Shown here: piece after piece, positions 1-8,471 of the stretch
Layout of the letters: each line of letters opens with the position of its first letter
Numbering within the stretch: the first letter of the stretch is position 1
Source of the DNA: Pseudobdellovibrionaceae bacterium
Lineage (GTDB): Bacteria > Bdellovibrionota > Bdellovibrionia > Bdellovibrionales > Bdellovibrionaceae
NCBI GenBank assembly: GCA_016785955.1
Contig: JAEUWH010000084.1
Coordinates: forward strand, 1-64,000
DNA length: 64,000 nt
Direction: 5' to 3'
The notes under the pieces: generated by a model
Database searches by the model: none
What the model was told of the DNA's origin: nothing
What the model saw: the letters and a program-made list of their open reading frames with translations, nothing else
Made by a program: the position numbers and the translations under genes

Positions 1-1
1 T

Positions 2-130
2 CAAAATAACAAAGCAAAAGTGGTGATCAGAAAATCCTACGGATTTAAGACGGCAGAAGTTCTTAAAATCATGTTATATCATAAACTTGGAAAGCTTGAA
101 GTCCCAGACCTAGCCCACAAATATTTTTAA
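2..130 (+). mobile_element. ISL3-type transposase, C-terminal fragment
   Basis: An open frame enters from the left edge and stops at TAA 128-130. The 42 visible residues contain KSYGFKT and end LAHKYF, which resembles the extreme C-terminus of ISL3-family transposases (basic segment, Y-G-[FY], short helix, aromatic tail). Only the tail is visible, so intactness cannot be judged. No terminal inverted repeat was recognised downstream. The family call rests on motif memory only. Confidence 0.55.
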
Positions 131-497
131 CGAACCAGAAATATAACTAAATTTAAAAATAGGGAATTAACCAGTGAAATCAATACTCTTAACCTGTTAG
201 GCATTCAGACAGCAAGCGGAAGCCGTCTCAAACAAAATTTCAATGTGTTACCGAATCTTAAAATGGGAGCATGTCCCGCAGTGAGACCTGTAGAAACAAA
301 ACAGCACTTCAACATCTATTTTTAGAAACTGCCGAAGTTGACTGTGTACTTTATCTAATATTCTCTAATTATTTTAATAGGTTAGCCTAGTTTTTGTAAC
401 AATTTTTGCAAAATCATAGCTAACTAATTAGAATCAATAATTATTTCTCAGATTTTTGCACACACAAGCCTGGCAGTTACTATTTTTTAGATTATTT
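131..497. other. Intergenic stretch without a recognised gene
   Basis: The transposase frame stays open after its stop from 131 to the TAG at 323-325, but it has no plausible start or Shine-Dalgarno site and resembles nothing I know; it may be degraded insertion-sequence DNA. From about 340 to 497 the sequence is AT-rich, with no gene or clear terminator. It lies beyond the 3' end of the minus-strand gene that follows. Confidence 0.4.
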
Positions 498-1004
498 TCA
501 ATCTTCCAAGCAGTATCCAATGGCCCACTTCTGATAAGCGGCTACCACTGAATAATGCGCAGTGGTTTCAGCCCTCTGTACAAGAGCGGATGCAACCTGT
601 ACGCCATTAAACACTAGGTAGATCCATATGGGGTTCTTGGCGTCATTGGCGCCCACCAAGCTTATGTGCAGTTGAATATTCAATCCCGAGGCAACATAAG
701 ACCATTCCGGAGCCGTCTTAAGTGTGCTGGTAATATGAGACCATTTCCCTGTGCCGATCACTGGTTGAGATTTCTGTGCAAATGACTCAGAAGCGGTTGG
801 AAGCGGGCCATTTTTTAACGAAGCAACCAATGAAAAACCACTAGGACATGTTACGGGGCTATCTGTATTCGTAGCAATAAATCGATACTCTTTCTCTTTC
901 GGTGAGAGCACACCTCCGCCAATAAATTTTTTAATTGTGAACGGTCCAGCGGACGCCACATTAAACAGACTAGTGACAAGGAAAAACAAAAGTAATCGTG
1001 TCAT
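498..1004 (-). CDS. Small secreted protein of unknown function, downstream of a pilin-like gene
   Basis: 168 residues. ATG 1002-1004 is chosen over the longer frame because it gives a clean Sec signal peptide (MTRLLLFFLVTSLFNVASA, likely cut after ASA) and has a GGAG sequence 11 nt upstream. The mature part (about 149 residues) has Cys only near the middle (VTCPSGF) and near the C-terminus (GYCLED), so a single disulfide is possible. It follows the pilin-like gene on the same strand with a gap of about 70 nt, so the two are probably co-transcribed. The export and the pairing suggest a partner or client of the pilin-like protein, but this is inference. The family is not recognised. Confidence 0.6.
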   Translation of the reverse strand: MTRLLLFFLVTSLFNVASAGPFTIKKFIGGGVLSPKEKEYRFIATNTDSPVTCPSGFSLVASLKNGPLPTASESFAQKSQPVIGTGKWSHITSTLKTAPEWSYVASGLNIQLHISLVGANDAKNPIWIYLVFNGVQVASALVQRAETTAHYSVVAAYQKWAIGYCLED

Positions 1005-1076
1005 AGAACTATTGTCTCCAAATTTTGAGGCAAATTCAAATTTCACCGAGATATCGTATCAATACGAACATTTGCC

Positions 1077-1973
1077 CTATTTAATTCTCCAGCCATTCGC
1101 TGTATCAAAATACATCAACTCAAAGGACATATATTTAACATCGACATCCATAGAATCACCAACAGGCTCGCCCATAATTTTCTGTCCATTTCCATCAATG
1201 GTTAATTTATAGGTATCAAAGGTCCCCGCACCATCGACAAATGCAATCGTGTCACCAATGGACGGGCTACCAGGAAGAACGGCCGTAATATCCAAGCCAC
1301 CCGAAGTGTCTACGATATAGTTTTCGCCACTGTCGGCGTTGAAATTCGAGTTTTTTGAAATCCAGCGCGGAGCAAAAACACCAAATGAATTCTGATTAAA
1401 TATATATTTTCCCAGGTTAATAAGCACAACATTACTCACGGGTTTGTATAGAAATGTGACGTCATAGAATATCTCAGGATTTTGACACGCACCTGTTGTC
1501 CCCGTGGGAACACAGCTGGCCAGCCATCGCATCTGGGCTTGAAATGGACAGGCATCACTTCCCGCCGTCGCATCAAATGTGGTGCATCGCTGGCCCGAGT
1601 AATCAAATCCCACATTGGCCGTAAGTGTCTCCACAACCAACGCTCCACTTTCATTCACAAAGTTTGCCGTCCCTCCGAATTGAGTTCCACACGCCCCCGC
1701 GGTCAATGGCGACGTTGGCGCCGGAGTTCCAGGATCGCAATCCTTTACATAATTAGCTGCGATCTTAATTGATTCCTTACGTGCTTTTGATTTAGTGATT
1801 TCATGCCCAATTATAGAACGTTTATTTTCAAGCATCGTGGCCACTTCTAGACGTCGTTTTTCTTTCTGAGCGGCGGCCAGATATTGCAAAAAGATTGTCG
1901 CGACAATCGAAATAACTCCTAATACCACAAGCATTTCGATTAAGGAAAAACCATTCCGATTGAGTAATTTCAT
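1077..1973 (-). CDS. Type IV pilin-like (pseudopilin) protein
   Basis: 298 residues from ATG 1971-1973; a TTG two codons upstream is also possible and neither start has a strong Shine-Dalgarno. The N-terminus is a class III prepilin signal: short basic leader KLLNRNG, then FSLIE with the conserved Glu5, then a hydrophobic helix to about residue 35. Prepilin peptidase should cut between G and F and methylate the Phe. The globular part (about 260 residues) is larger than a typical major pilin and carries several Cys (CDPG, GACGTQF, RCTTF, DACPF, ASC), suggesting disulfides. It is probably a minor pilin or type II secretion pseudopilin. No pilus assembly genes are nearby. It shares only the N-terminal signal with the two pilin-like proteins at 7-9.5 kb. 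Confidence 0.75.
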   Translation of the reverse strand: MKLLNRNGFSLIEMLVVLGVISIVATIFLQYLAAAQKEKRRLEVATMLENKRSIIGHEITKSKARKESIKIAANYVKDCDPGTPAPTSPLTAGACGTQFGGTANFVNESGALVVETLTANVGFDYSGQRCTTFDATAGSDACPFQAQMRWLASCVPTGTTGACQNPEIFYDVTFLYKPVSNVVLINLGKYIFNQNSFGVFAPRWISKNSNFNADSGENYIVDTSGGLDITAVLPGSPSIGDTIAFVDGAGTFDTYKLTIDGNGQKIMGEPVGDSMDVDVKYMSFELMYFDTANGWRIK

Positions 1974-2103
1974 ATCCAAAATTATCGGAGCTTTTCCATT
2001 CGTCTTTAAATAAATCGTTTAAAACCGGCGCCTCAGAACGAAGCATTGCTTATGAGAACCTCAGTTATTTCCTATCTAGAGTCCTTACCAACCTTTCTAG
2101 AGT

Positions 2104-2910
2104 TTATTTTATTCTAGAAAAAACAGTTTCTGAATTTCTAATCTCATTACTATCCATACTGTTGAAACTCAGTTTGGCTTTTTTGCTCACAATAAAATTC
2201 TCACCTTCGGTAAAGATAAACCATCTCATAAATTTAAATTTCGCCTCAAAAACAGTAAACTCATTGTCTTTTTTTATCTGAGCTTGTTTATCTTGAACCG
2301 CTTTTATATTCTCTTTCTTACATACGGAAGCATGATAATCCGAAGGAATGCTTTTACTCTTATCGGACTCTGTGGGTACACCTAACACATCCACAACATC
2401 AAATTCCAAATCGGCAATTTGTCCATAACCATTGCTTCTAATAACAGTAGCATCAGCCAATGGGGTTAAATTCTTTCCCGAGACGACCAAACTACACTTT
2501 AAATGGATCAACTGCTGCTTAGCCTCGGCTAAACCTTGTTTTTCGGCTTTATCCCAAGCTTCTTTGGAATCCGTTGGGGTTAGATCTTTTGTGGCAATGG
2601 CGGCGGCGTCTTTCAGATACTCTTCCATAGTTATATATAATCTATTGGGTACAGAGGCTCGGTAATAACCGTTCGTAAAACTAACCTTCACCTTAACAGT
2701 CCCATCCTTTTTAAAACTCATTCCATCCAGTTTCTCTTTGTTTTCTACGTAGGATACTTCCAAATCATCAGGGTCTGAAAAATTTTGTGAATAAAATTGC
2801 GTATACATTTTTTGATCAAAACTGGTTTCGTCTTTTTTAGATTTATCTCCGCAACTCACCATGACCGAACTGACCAAAAGTAATACACTTGTCTTTAATA
2901 ATTGCTTCAT
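2104..2910 (-). CDS. Lipoprotein of unknown function
   Basis: 268 residues. ATG 2908-2910 is chosen because GGGAGAGAG lies just upstream and the product then opens with a lipoprotein signal (MKQLLKTSVLLLVSSVMVSC, lipobox VMVSC, acylated Cys20). The residue after Cys is Gly, so outer-membrane sorting would be expected by the usual +2 rule. The mature protein is charged, Lys-rich and has two further Cys (HLKCSL, ASVCKK) that could pair. A stretch around residues 115-140 is helical and Ala/Lys-rich; the C-terminal third looks beta-rich. It is separated from the pilin-like gene by about 130 nt on the same strand. No family recognised. Confidence 0.65.
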   Translation of the reverse strand: MKQLLKTSVLLLVSSVMVSCGDKSKKDETSFDQKMYTQFYSQNFSDPDDLEVSYVENKEKLDGMSFKKDGTVKVKVSFTNGYYRASVPNRLYITMEEYLKDAAAIATKDLTPTDSKEAWDKAEKQGLAEAKQQLIHLKCSLVVSGKNLTPLADATVIRSNGYGQIADLEFDVVDVLGVPTESDKSKSIPSDYHASVCKKENIKAVQDKQAQIKKDNEFTVFEAKFKFMRWFIFTEGENFIVSKKAKLSFNSMDSNEIRNSETVFSRIK

Positions 2911-3129
2911 GATGAACTCTCTCCCGGTTTTATTGCCTATTAAGCCTAACAATGAGTTTAGTCTTTCCCTATACAACTCATAACTGAACACTGTAAAAAA
3001 TATTGCAAAGTAACGACCAAGCCATCAAAAGTAAGCTAAAATCACTATCCGATCCCAAATTTTATATGGGATCACTTTTTATTCAAACTCGTCTTGCCTT
3101 AAGTTCCTTTTTTTCTTACATTTTCCCGG

Positions 3130-4428
3130 ATGATAAGCCAAATAGATCCCGCCAGATTTTTCTTTCTCCTTGCCTTTCTTTCTTCTTCCGTATTTGCCGG
3201 TGGTCATCTTGTTGGCAATACCAGCTCGTTTTTGTTATGTACTCACGCTGGGCAAGCGTCATACCATCTGTACGATGTCTATGAGGCTCAATTTTCCGAA
3301 GGGCCACAACCCGATCGCTTTGATTACGGTTCGGGCCTTACTTATCTTGAGAAAGCTAAGTCAATCATCTCACGATTGGCTAAGTTGAACCCCACTCGTT
3401 ATCAACTCTATTTAAAATTTATCAATTCATTCCCCGAAAGAATACTGATCAAAACGGTTACACCCAAAAATAGAATTTCGAATGATAACACTTTAAATCT
3501 TATACCTCATAATTGCGAACTCATTCCGGTTATTATTAATAATATGAACTATTACACAATAGATGGAGAGGTTTGGCCTCATTTAACTGAAAATCAAAAA
3601 GCCGCCTTGCTTGTTCACGAAGTCATTTACAACGAAGCTTTGATGTTAGAAAACTCTCATCAAAACTCTTATTTTGTACGTGTTTTCACTCGCCATCTAC
3701 TAGCGAATAGTTTTAAAAATATGTCGCTGAAAGAGTACCATCAGTTCATCCAAAGTATTCAGTTCACCCAAGCCGATGCTCATGGATTTTCGATCGCCCT
3801 GAACTCTTATAACAATCTTAACGGCCTAAAGACACAGTTCCCCGTGGAATACTGGGACGAACATTCCGTAAAAAAAGCAAATTTATATTGGAATGGTCAA
3901 AGCTCCGCTTATGGAATCTCTTTGAAATACAATTTTATGTTGGCGCCATTGATGATGAATAGCAATTCGTTCGTCAGCTTTCATCCTAATCATCAAATAG
4001 AAATATTTAAAAATCCAATACAGTCTTTCCTGCATGATCCTTACGAACTAAACAAAATCAACCTATCAAAGATAGGATTTAGCGGCGAAATGGCATTTAA
4101 CTATATTCATTTTTCCGCTCAAGGAAAAATAGCTTCTGTAAAATATTTGGACTATTTTCCTGGTGGTAGTTTATTGAAACTCGACTATCCCGAACTTAAA
4201 ATGGAAATAGCGCCGTCCATGCCATTGTCACAAGTTGATCTTGAAGTGACACCTTTTCGTTCTATTCAGTTCGCCAATATTTCAAAAAATATTTGCCAAG
4301 AGCAACTTCTCAAATATTCCACAGTCGGGAAACAATCGAATGCTCACTCGCAACGCAAATTTATTTCGCTGACGTTGAAACAAAATGTGACTCCTTCCAC
4401 AATAGAAAAACTAGAGTGGTGTGAATAA
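3130..4428 (+). CDS. Secreted LLVHE-family protein (copy 1), unknown function
   Basis: 432 residues with an N-terminal signal sequence (hydrophobic FFFLLAFLSSSVFA, cut near residue 23). Near the mature N-terminus is GGHLVGN followed by a Cys (FLLC), and mid-protein PHNCELI and ALLVHEVIYNEAL. The same landmarks in the same order (VGNGGDLVQC, PPNC, LLVHEWLW) occur in the protein at 13524-14744, so the two are paralogues. HE recalls a metalloprotease, but no second His (HExxH) is present, so enzyme activity is not claimed. The C-terminal 200 residues have no counterpart I recognise. Its 3' end lies 12 nt from the end of a convergent TIGR02147 regulator gene. Start ATG 3130 has only a weak CCCGG before it. 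Confidence 0.7.
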   Translation: MISQIDPARFFFLLAFLSSSVFAGGHLVGNTSSFLLCTHAGQASYHLYDVYEAQFSEGPQPDRFDYGSGLTYLEKAKSIISRLAKLNPTRYQLYLKFINSFPERILIKTVTPKNRISNDNTLNLIPHNCELIPVIINNMNYYTIDGEVWPHLTENQKAALLVHEVIYNEALMLENSHQNSYFVRVFTRHLLANSFKNMSLKEYHQFIQSIQFTQADAHGFSIALNSYNNLNGLKTQFPVEYWDEHSVKKANLYWNGQSSAYGISLKYNFMLAPLMMNSNSFVSFHPNHQIEIFKNPIQSFLHDPYELNKINLSKIGFSGEMAFNYIHFSAQGKIASVKYLDYFPGGSLLKLDYPELKMEIAPSMPLSQVDLEVTPFRSIQFANISKNICQEQLLKYSTVGKQSNAHSQRKFISLTLKQNVTPSTIEKLEWCE

Positions 4429-4440
4429 AGCAGGTCGGTT

Positions 4441-5214
4441 TTATTTTTTGACCTTATTGATTTTTGTTAATGGTGAAAGGAAAATAGTGATTCCAAAAAC
4501 TTCAAGATTTTTTGATTTAGAACCCATTTTTTCCAGATCGGATAAAAAAGAACGTATTTTCTTTTTTGCTCTACTTAGTTGTGCAGGATTCATAGTGTAA
4601 ATAAGTGACTGAACTTCTCTTAACCCCAAGTCAATTTCTGACATAACCTGCTGGTGATAGTTGGCTAGATCACGATGAAATGATTGTGCCGCTGTGTTCA
4701 TTTTATCTTGTTCTGTGGTGGTAGAAAAACTGGCCAAAATATATCTCTTGTCTTCAAGTTTAAGCATACCAATTGATACTAAACTCTTAATCATCTCGTC
4801 CACATCCCCTAAGGAAACTCCTAGTTTTTCGGAAAAGAATTTACGACCGATATCGTCGGCATTCATTTCAGGAAAAGCCTCGATTAGCGCCATCAAGGCA
4901 TAATGGCGCCAGGTATTTACATGCTTGAATTTTTCAAAATCAATTAATTTTTTTATTGGCAAATCGGATTGTTTTAGTCCTTTTTGACCTCTAATCAGCA
5001 AAGAAAGCTCATCTAATTTTTTTTGACTTAGCTTAATATTTTGCGCCAACAAATTAGCCATCTTATAGGTGAGATGTCTTTTCCCAGACATAATCTCTGA
5101 GACTCGACCGGGTTGAATCCCCCAGTCTCTGGCAAATGCTCTTAACGAGTATGATTTGTTTCGAACTTTTTTTTCTTGAAATACTTCACAAACAAATCTT
5201 TGCACATCCTTCAA
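4441..5214 (-). CDS. TIGR02147/DUF4423-type DNA-binding regulator (copy 1)
   Basis: 257 residues. Residues about 1-70 contain SYSLRAFARDWGIQPGRVSEIMSGKRHLT, an XRE-like helix-turn-helix with the SLRAFAR lead typical of TIGR02147 proteins. The middle (about 95-150) looks like a winged-helix segment (WRHYALMALIEAF, GRKFF, VSIGMLKL), and the C-terminal part is helical (SFHRDLANYHQQVMSEI). The same order is found in the paralogue at 14741-15544. Such proteins are common in Bdellovibrionota and Fibrobacter. The gene converges on the LLVHE secreted protein and diverges from the Cys-module/pilin operon at 5504. An inverted repeat at 5274-5306 in that divergent promoter region is a plausible operator. 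Confidence 0.8.
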   Translation of the reverse strand: MKDVQRFVCEVFQEKKVRNKSYSLRAFARDWGIQPGRVSEIMSGKRHLTYKMANLLAQNIKLSQKKLDELSLLIRGQKGLKQSDLPIKKLIDFEKFKHVNTWRHYALMALIEAFPEMNADDIGRKFFSEKLGVSLGDVDEMIKSLVSIGMLKLEDKRYILASFSTTTEQDKMNTAAQSFHRDLANYHQQVMSEIDLGLREVQSLIYTMNPAQLSRAKKKIRSFLSDLEKMGSKSKNLEVFGITIFLSPLTKINKVKK

Positions 5215-5273
5215 AACACACTCTCCTGTATAGTTCGGCTATCATTAGAAATAAGAAGCTTAGCAAAAGTCAA

Positions 5274-5306
5274 CAATCGTTCCAATTTGGGATTTGGGAA
5301 CGATTG
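5274..5306. promoter_or_regulatory. Operator-like inverted repeat in the divergent promoter region
   Basis: CAATCGTTCC (5274-5283) and GGAACGATTG (5297-5306) are perfect 10-bp inverted arms separated by 13 nt. The spacer contains TTTGGGA, and a further half-site-like TTGTTCCCAAAAT begins at 5361. The site lies 60 bp upstream of the TIGR02147 gene start and 200 bp upstream of the lipoprotein start at 5504. The position suits an autoregulatory operator, and it could alternatively be an RNA hairpin in a leader. The role is inferred from position and symmetry only. Confidence 0.45.
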
Positions 5307-5503
5307 ATAAAAAGTCTCAAAATGAGAATTTAGGTCTTTCTCTCGTATTCAACACTACAGTTGTTCCCAAAATAGGAGCTGTACACTTATTGCTTTTCAA
5401 TATGAGAAAACAGTTAATTCTTATTTGGCTTGTCCGATTTTTAAAATATTCTGTTAGAAGGATGGTTAAAGTCTTTTTAACGATATCCAGGGGGAATACG
5501 ATA

Positions 5504-6997
5504 ATGAATAATTTAAAAAAAATCCTTTCTATTGTGGCGGCTGCCTTATTTGCAGTGGGGCTGACTTTGTCATTCCAAAACTGTGGTTCTAACTATCGAT
5601 TCTCATCAAGCGAGTCCTCGTCCGATATGGACAACGCGTCTTTAGCCTCTCGAGAGCCCTCCTCCCATGACCATGATGCCGGCAGTGGTAATAGCAGCAG
5701 TAGCAGCACGACCAATACTACTGACGACGGTGTGTTGTTGTGCAATGGCCGTCCTTGCCAAGCCGCTAGCGTTCCACCGCCGTCGTCGGCCCCGACTGCG
5801 CCTCCGAACACAACGGCCGGGCAAAACTCATCATCCGGCAGTTTACCCTTCAATCACTTAGAAAAAATACCTATAAATAGCGGCGCCTTCTTTTCCCTAG
5901 GCGCTAGTCCGTTTGTCTCTTCAAATCAAATTACCCTGCAATCATTGCCACCCGAAGGGGCCTTAATCAGCATCGTCGATGATCCCAGAATATCAGAGGA
6001 ATCTAACACCTGCCAATTTGCGTTCAACATTAACAATGAATCCGATTTTTATTGTCATGTAAAAAAGGATCGTAAAGTTTATAACGGCGACAAATTAAGA
6101 TTTGTGCATATACCTTCCCGCTATTGGTCCAAAAAAATGAGAGTGATTTACCAAATTGGCTCGGTATACAGTGGCGAGTGGTCTGTTGAAACCATGGCCG
6201 ATCCCGGAACGAAAGCGATACTGTCTGGTAGTTTCGGCTTTGGAACGACTCAAGCCCAAATCAATAAAACGATCTACTCGAACACGGTTACGATAAAAGG
6301 TCTAGCGGCCAGCGTCCGGGCCGTTCCTATTCAAGTTTCAGGATTGCAAGAGGGCTTTGAATTGTCCATCAACGGTCAATGGATTGTATCGTCGGGACAG
6401 TCTCCTGCCTATGGTGTTTGGATAAAAAATGATGATCAGCTTCAATTGAGAATCATACCACGACAGCTAGATACCATTTATCGGGCAAAAATTTTATTTG
6501 AAAAGATAGGCCTCAGAAATGGCACAGTCAATTACACTCAAAGCGACTATATTGATTGGTCTATCCACGTAGATAAAGGCGTGTCCTCGGAGCCGGCTAC
6601 GTCCTATTGCGCAGCTGGTGCTGTAAATGACATGCCTTCAATTGATGGCACGCAAATCTGTCATTTTTCATGGCAGGCCGCTGAAGTCGGGCGTCCAGCC
6701 GCAGTCAGAGTCAGAGGAGACAATGCCAGACTGGACGCAACATGTACAGAGAATGGGAAACTGTGGACGTATAACTTTCATTGCCCAGGAAAAGTGAAAA
6801 AATCTTGCCCGGGTGGACAGATTGCCAATATTGCCTCTAAATCAAAAGCCAATTCATTTTGTATCTTCAGTTGGGGCATGACCGAAGTTGGCAAAGCTGC
6901 CGGCATTAGCGATAGCTCTTCCAACGCAGGAAAAGCCTCAAACTGGATCTGTAAAGATGATGGAACGTATTCTGTAGGCTCTTTTGAGTGTCCATAG
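5504..6997 (+). CDS. Lipoprotein with tandem four-Cys C-terminal modules
   Basis: 497 residues from ATG 5504, which follows AGGGGGAAT; the frame is open further upstream but without a signal. Residues 1-27 form a lipoprotein signal with the unusual lipobox FQNC (Cys27, then Gly). A low-complexity Ser/Thr/Asp/His linker (about 33-115, including a run of Ser codons) follows, then two beta-type domains of about 90-110 residues that resemble each other (ending ...VIYQIG and ...ILFEKIG). The C-terminus holds two modules of the form C-x-x-G ... C-x-F-x-W ... VG ... C ... C-P. The same module occurs three times in the next gene, whose start is 40 nt downstream. It probably acts at the outer membrane surface as an anchor or partner of the pilin-like proteins. 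The function is inferred. Confidence 0.75.
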   Translation: MNNLKKILSIVAAALFAVGLTLSFQNCGSNYRFSSSESSSDMDNASLASREPSSHDHDAGSGNSSSSSTTNTTDDGVLLCNGRPCQAASVPPPSSAPTAPPNTTAGQNSSSGSLPFNHLEKIPINSGAFFSLGASPFVSSNQITLQSLPPEGALISIVDDPRISEESNTCQFAFNINNESDFYCHVKKDRKVYNGDKLRFVHIPSRYWSKKMRVIYQIGSVYSGEWSVETMADPGTKAILSGSFGFGTTQAQINKTIYSNTVTIKGLAASVRAVPIQVSGLQEGFELSINGQWIVSSGQSPAYGVWIKNDDQLQLRIIPRQLDTIYRAKILFEKIGLRNGTVNYTQSDYIDWSIHVDKGVSSEPATSYCAAGAVNDMPSIDGTQICHFSWQAAEVGRPAAVRVRGDNARLDATCTENGKLWTYNFHCPGKVKKSCPGGQIANIASKSKANSFCIFSWGMTEVGKAAGISDSSSNAGKASNWICKDDGTYSVGSFECP

Positions 6998-7037
6998 AAT
7001 ACAGCAGAAGCGTTATATAAAAATATGGAGAAAGCCT

Positions 7038-8471
7038 ATGGATAAACAGTCCTCAGTGTTACGTAATGACGGATTTGCAGTCATTCAAGCCCTCATAGTC
7101 AGTGGCGTAACGATCGCCCTGTTCGCTGGACTCACATCGCTTTCGTTGGCTCAAAATAAAAATCAAAAGAAAATGGCTATGAAGTTTGAACTACAAGACT
7201 TTCGCAACACGCTGGCTCAAGCTCTTGCGGTCCCAGCAACGTGTCGACAGGTTTTAACATCTATAGCAACACCTATCGATGTCAGCACTCCTGGGGAGCT
7301 GACATCGATATCCCTGGTCGGAAGTAAAAAATTATGGGACACCAATATTGGAAAACCCGAAGGAAGTACCAGTGGACTCTCGATTAAATCCATCAAATTC
7401 TTTGTCGATGGAGTTGTCGTCGGTACGACGGATCGTTTTATCGGGCACTTAGAAATCACGCCTCTTTGGGAGCCTAATTCATTTCCCTTAGCGTCCGAGG
7501 TTTTGCGACAAATTGTTGTTGTTGATAGCACTCACAAGATAGTCGATTGCATTTCAACAACGATCCCTAGCTGCCCGACAGGACAAATATACTCTGGAAT
7601 AAATCCATCAGGACTTCCTGATTGTGTTTCTTTGCAGTGCCCCGCTGGAAAAGTGATCGCGGGTGTATCGGCGGGTGGCACTCCGACCTGTGTAGATGAG
7701 ACCCAAATCACTTTGAAAACTTGGTCTTGCCCTGTGGGGCAAGCCGCACGCTCTATTTCTTCGGACGGAGTTCCTGAGTGCATCTCGGTCACGGCCGTCG
7801 CACCGACAAACCCCAACAGTTCGCCTCCAAACTCGGTACCAACATCAAACCCGGCACCAACATCAAATACCACGTCCAATACCGTAAAGTCTCCCTGCAC
7901 AGGAGGTATTTTTAAGGAACCGTCAGCTGATAAATCTAATAATTGCGAATGGACTGTTCCAGATGCGCAACCTGGCGTTTCAATCAGCCGAATTTCCGGC
8001 TCAAATGGAAGTTGGGTAGATGCTGTTTGTTCCAGCTCTGGTTCTGGAAAGTGGGATTATACGTATCATTGTCCAAGCATCAAAGGCGCATTTTCGTGTT
8101 CTGGAGGGGGACATACAATCACGTCCCCTGATGGCAAAAATACTTGTGATTTCAATTGGCCTGACACCAGCGCAGGAAGTACAGTCAATCTTTCTTCCGT
8201 AACTGGCGGAACAGGTACAGCCACCTGCACCGACCCCTCTGGCTGGAGCTTTATGTACAATTGCCCCAATACTTCAGGCGCACCCACATGTCCTGGTGGA
8301 GGCGAACCTAGTTATCCCTCCAATAGCAAGGGAACAAACTGCGCTTTTAGTTGGTCCGGAGCCAATGTGGGAACGCGTATCAACCTAACTTCCTCTGTAG
8401 GAAACGGAACAGCGACTGCTTATTGCAAAGCCGCTGATGAGTGGGTCCTGGAAAAAATTGAATGCAAATAA
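7038..8471 (+). CDS. Pilin-like protein with Gln at position 5 and Cys-rich C-terminal modules
   Basis: 477 residues from ATG 7038, eight nt after GGAG. The leader ends ND-G and the mature protein starts FAVIQALIVSG, so the usual Glu5 is Gln; loss of Glu5 is known in tip-forming minor pilins such as GspK. After the hydrophobic helix comes an N-terminal domain (to about residue 170), then three short repeats of the form C-P-x-G-x(7-9)-S-x-x-G-x-P-x-C (about 174-250). A Pro/Asn/Ser/Thr linker (VAPTNPNSSPP...) follows, then three four-Cys modules (C-x-G-G ... C-x-[FW] ... G ... C ... W ... C-P) to the C-terminus. The stop overlaps the start of the next gene. The N-terminal and C-P-x-G parts are clearly homologous to the next protein. 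Confidence 0.75.
   Translation: MDKQSSVLRNDGFAVIQALIVSGVTIALFAGLTSLSLAQNKNQKKMAMKFELQDFRNTLAQALAVPATCRQVLTSIATPIDVSTPGELTSISLVGSKKLWDTNIGKPEGSTSGLSIKSIKFFVDGVVVGTTDRFIGHLEITPLWEPNSFPLASEVLRQIVVVDSTHKIVDCISTTIPSCPTGQIYSGINPSGLPDCVSLQCPAGKVIAGVSAGGTPTCVDETQITLKTWSCPVGQAARSISSDGVPECISVTAVAPTNPNSSPPNSVPTSNPAPTSNTTSNTVKSPCTGGIFKEPSADKSNNCEWTVPDAQPGVSISRISGSNGSWVDAVCSSSGSGKWDYTYHCPSIKGAFSCSGGGHTITSPDGKNTCDFNWPDTSAGSTVNLSSVTGGTGTATCTDPSGWSFMYNCPNTSGAPTCPGGGEPSYPSNSKGTNCAFSWSGANVGTRINLTSSVGNGTATAYCKAADEWVLEKIECK

Noticed and set aside
131-325. Open frame continuing after the transposase stop
   Set aside because: No start codon or ribosome site at its head and no recognisable protein; kept only as a note on the gap.
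3130-4428. LLVHE segment as a zinc metalloprotease site
   Set aside because: HE is present but the second His of HExxH is missing in both paralogues.
5593-5853. Minus-strand open frame rich in Leu and Gly opposite the Ser-rich linker of the first Cys-module lipoprotein
   Set aside because: It is the complement of a repetitive Ser/Thr linker, has no ribosome site and lies inside a well-supported gene.
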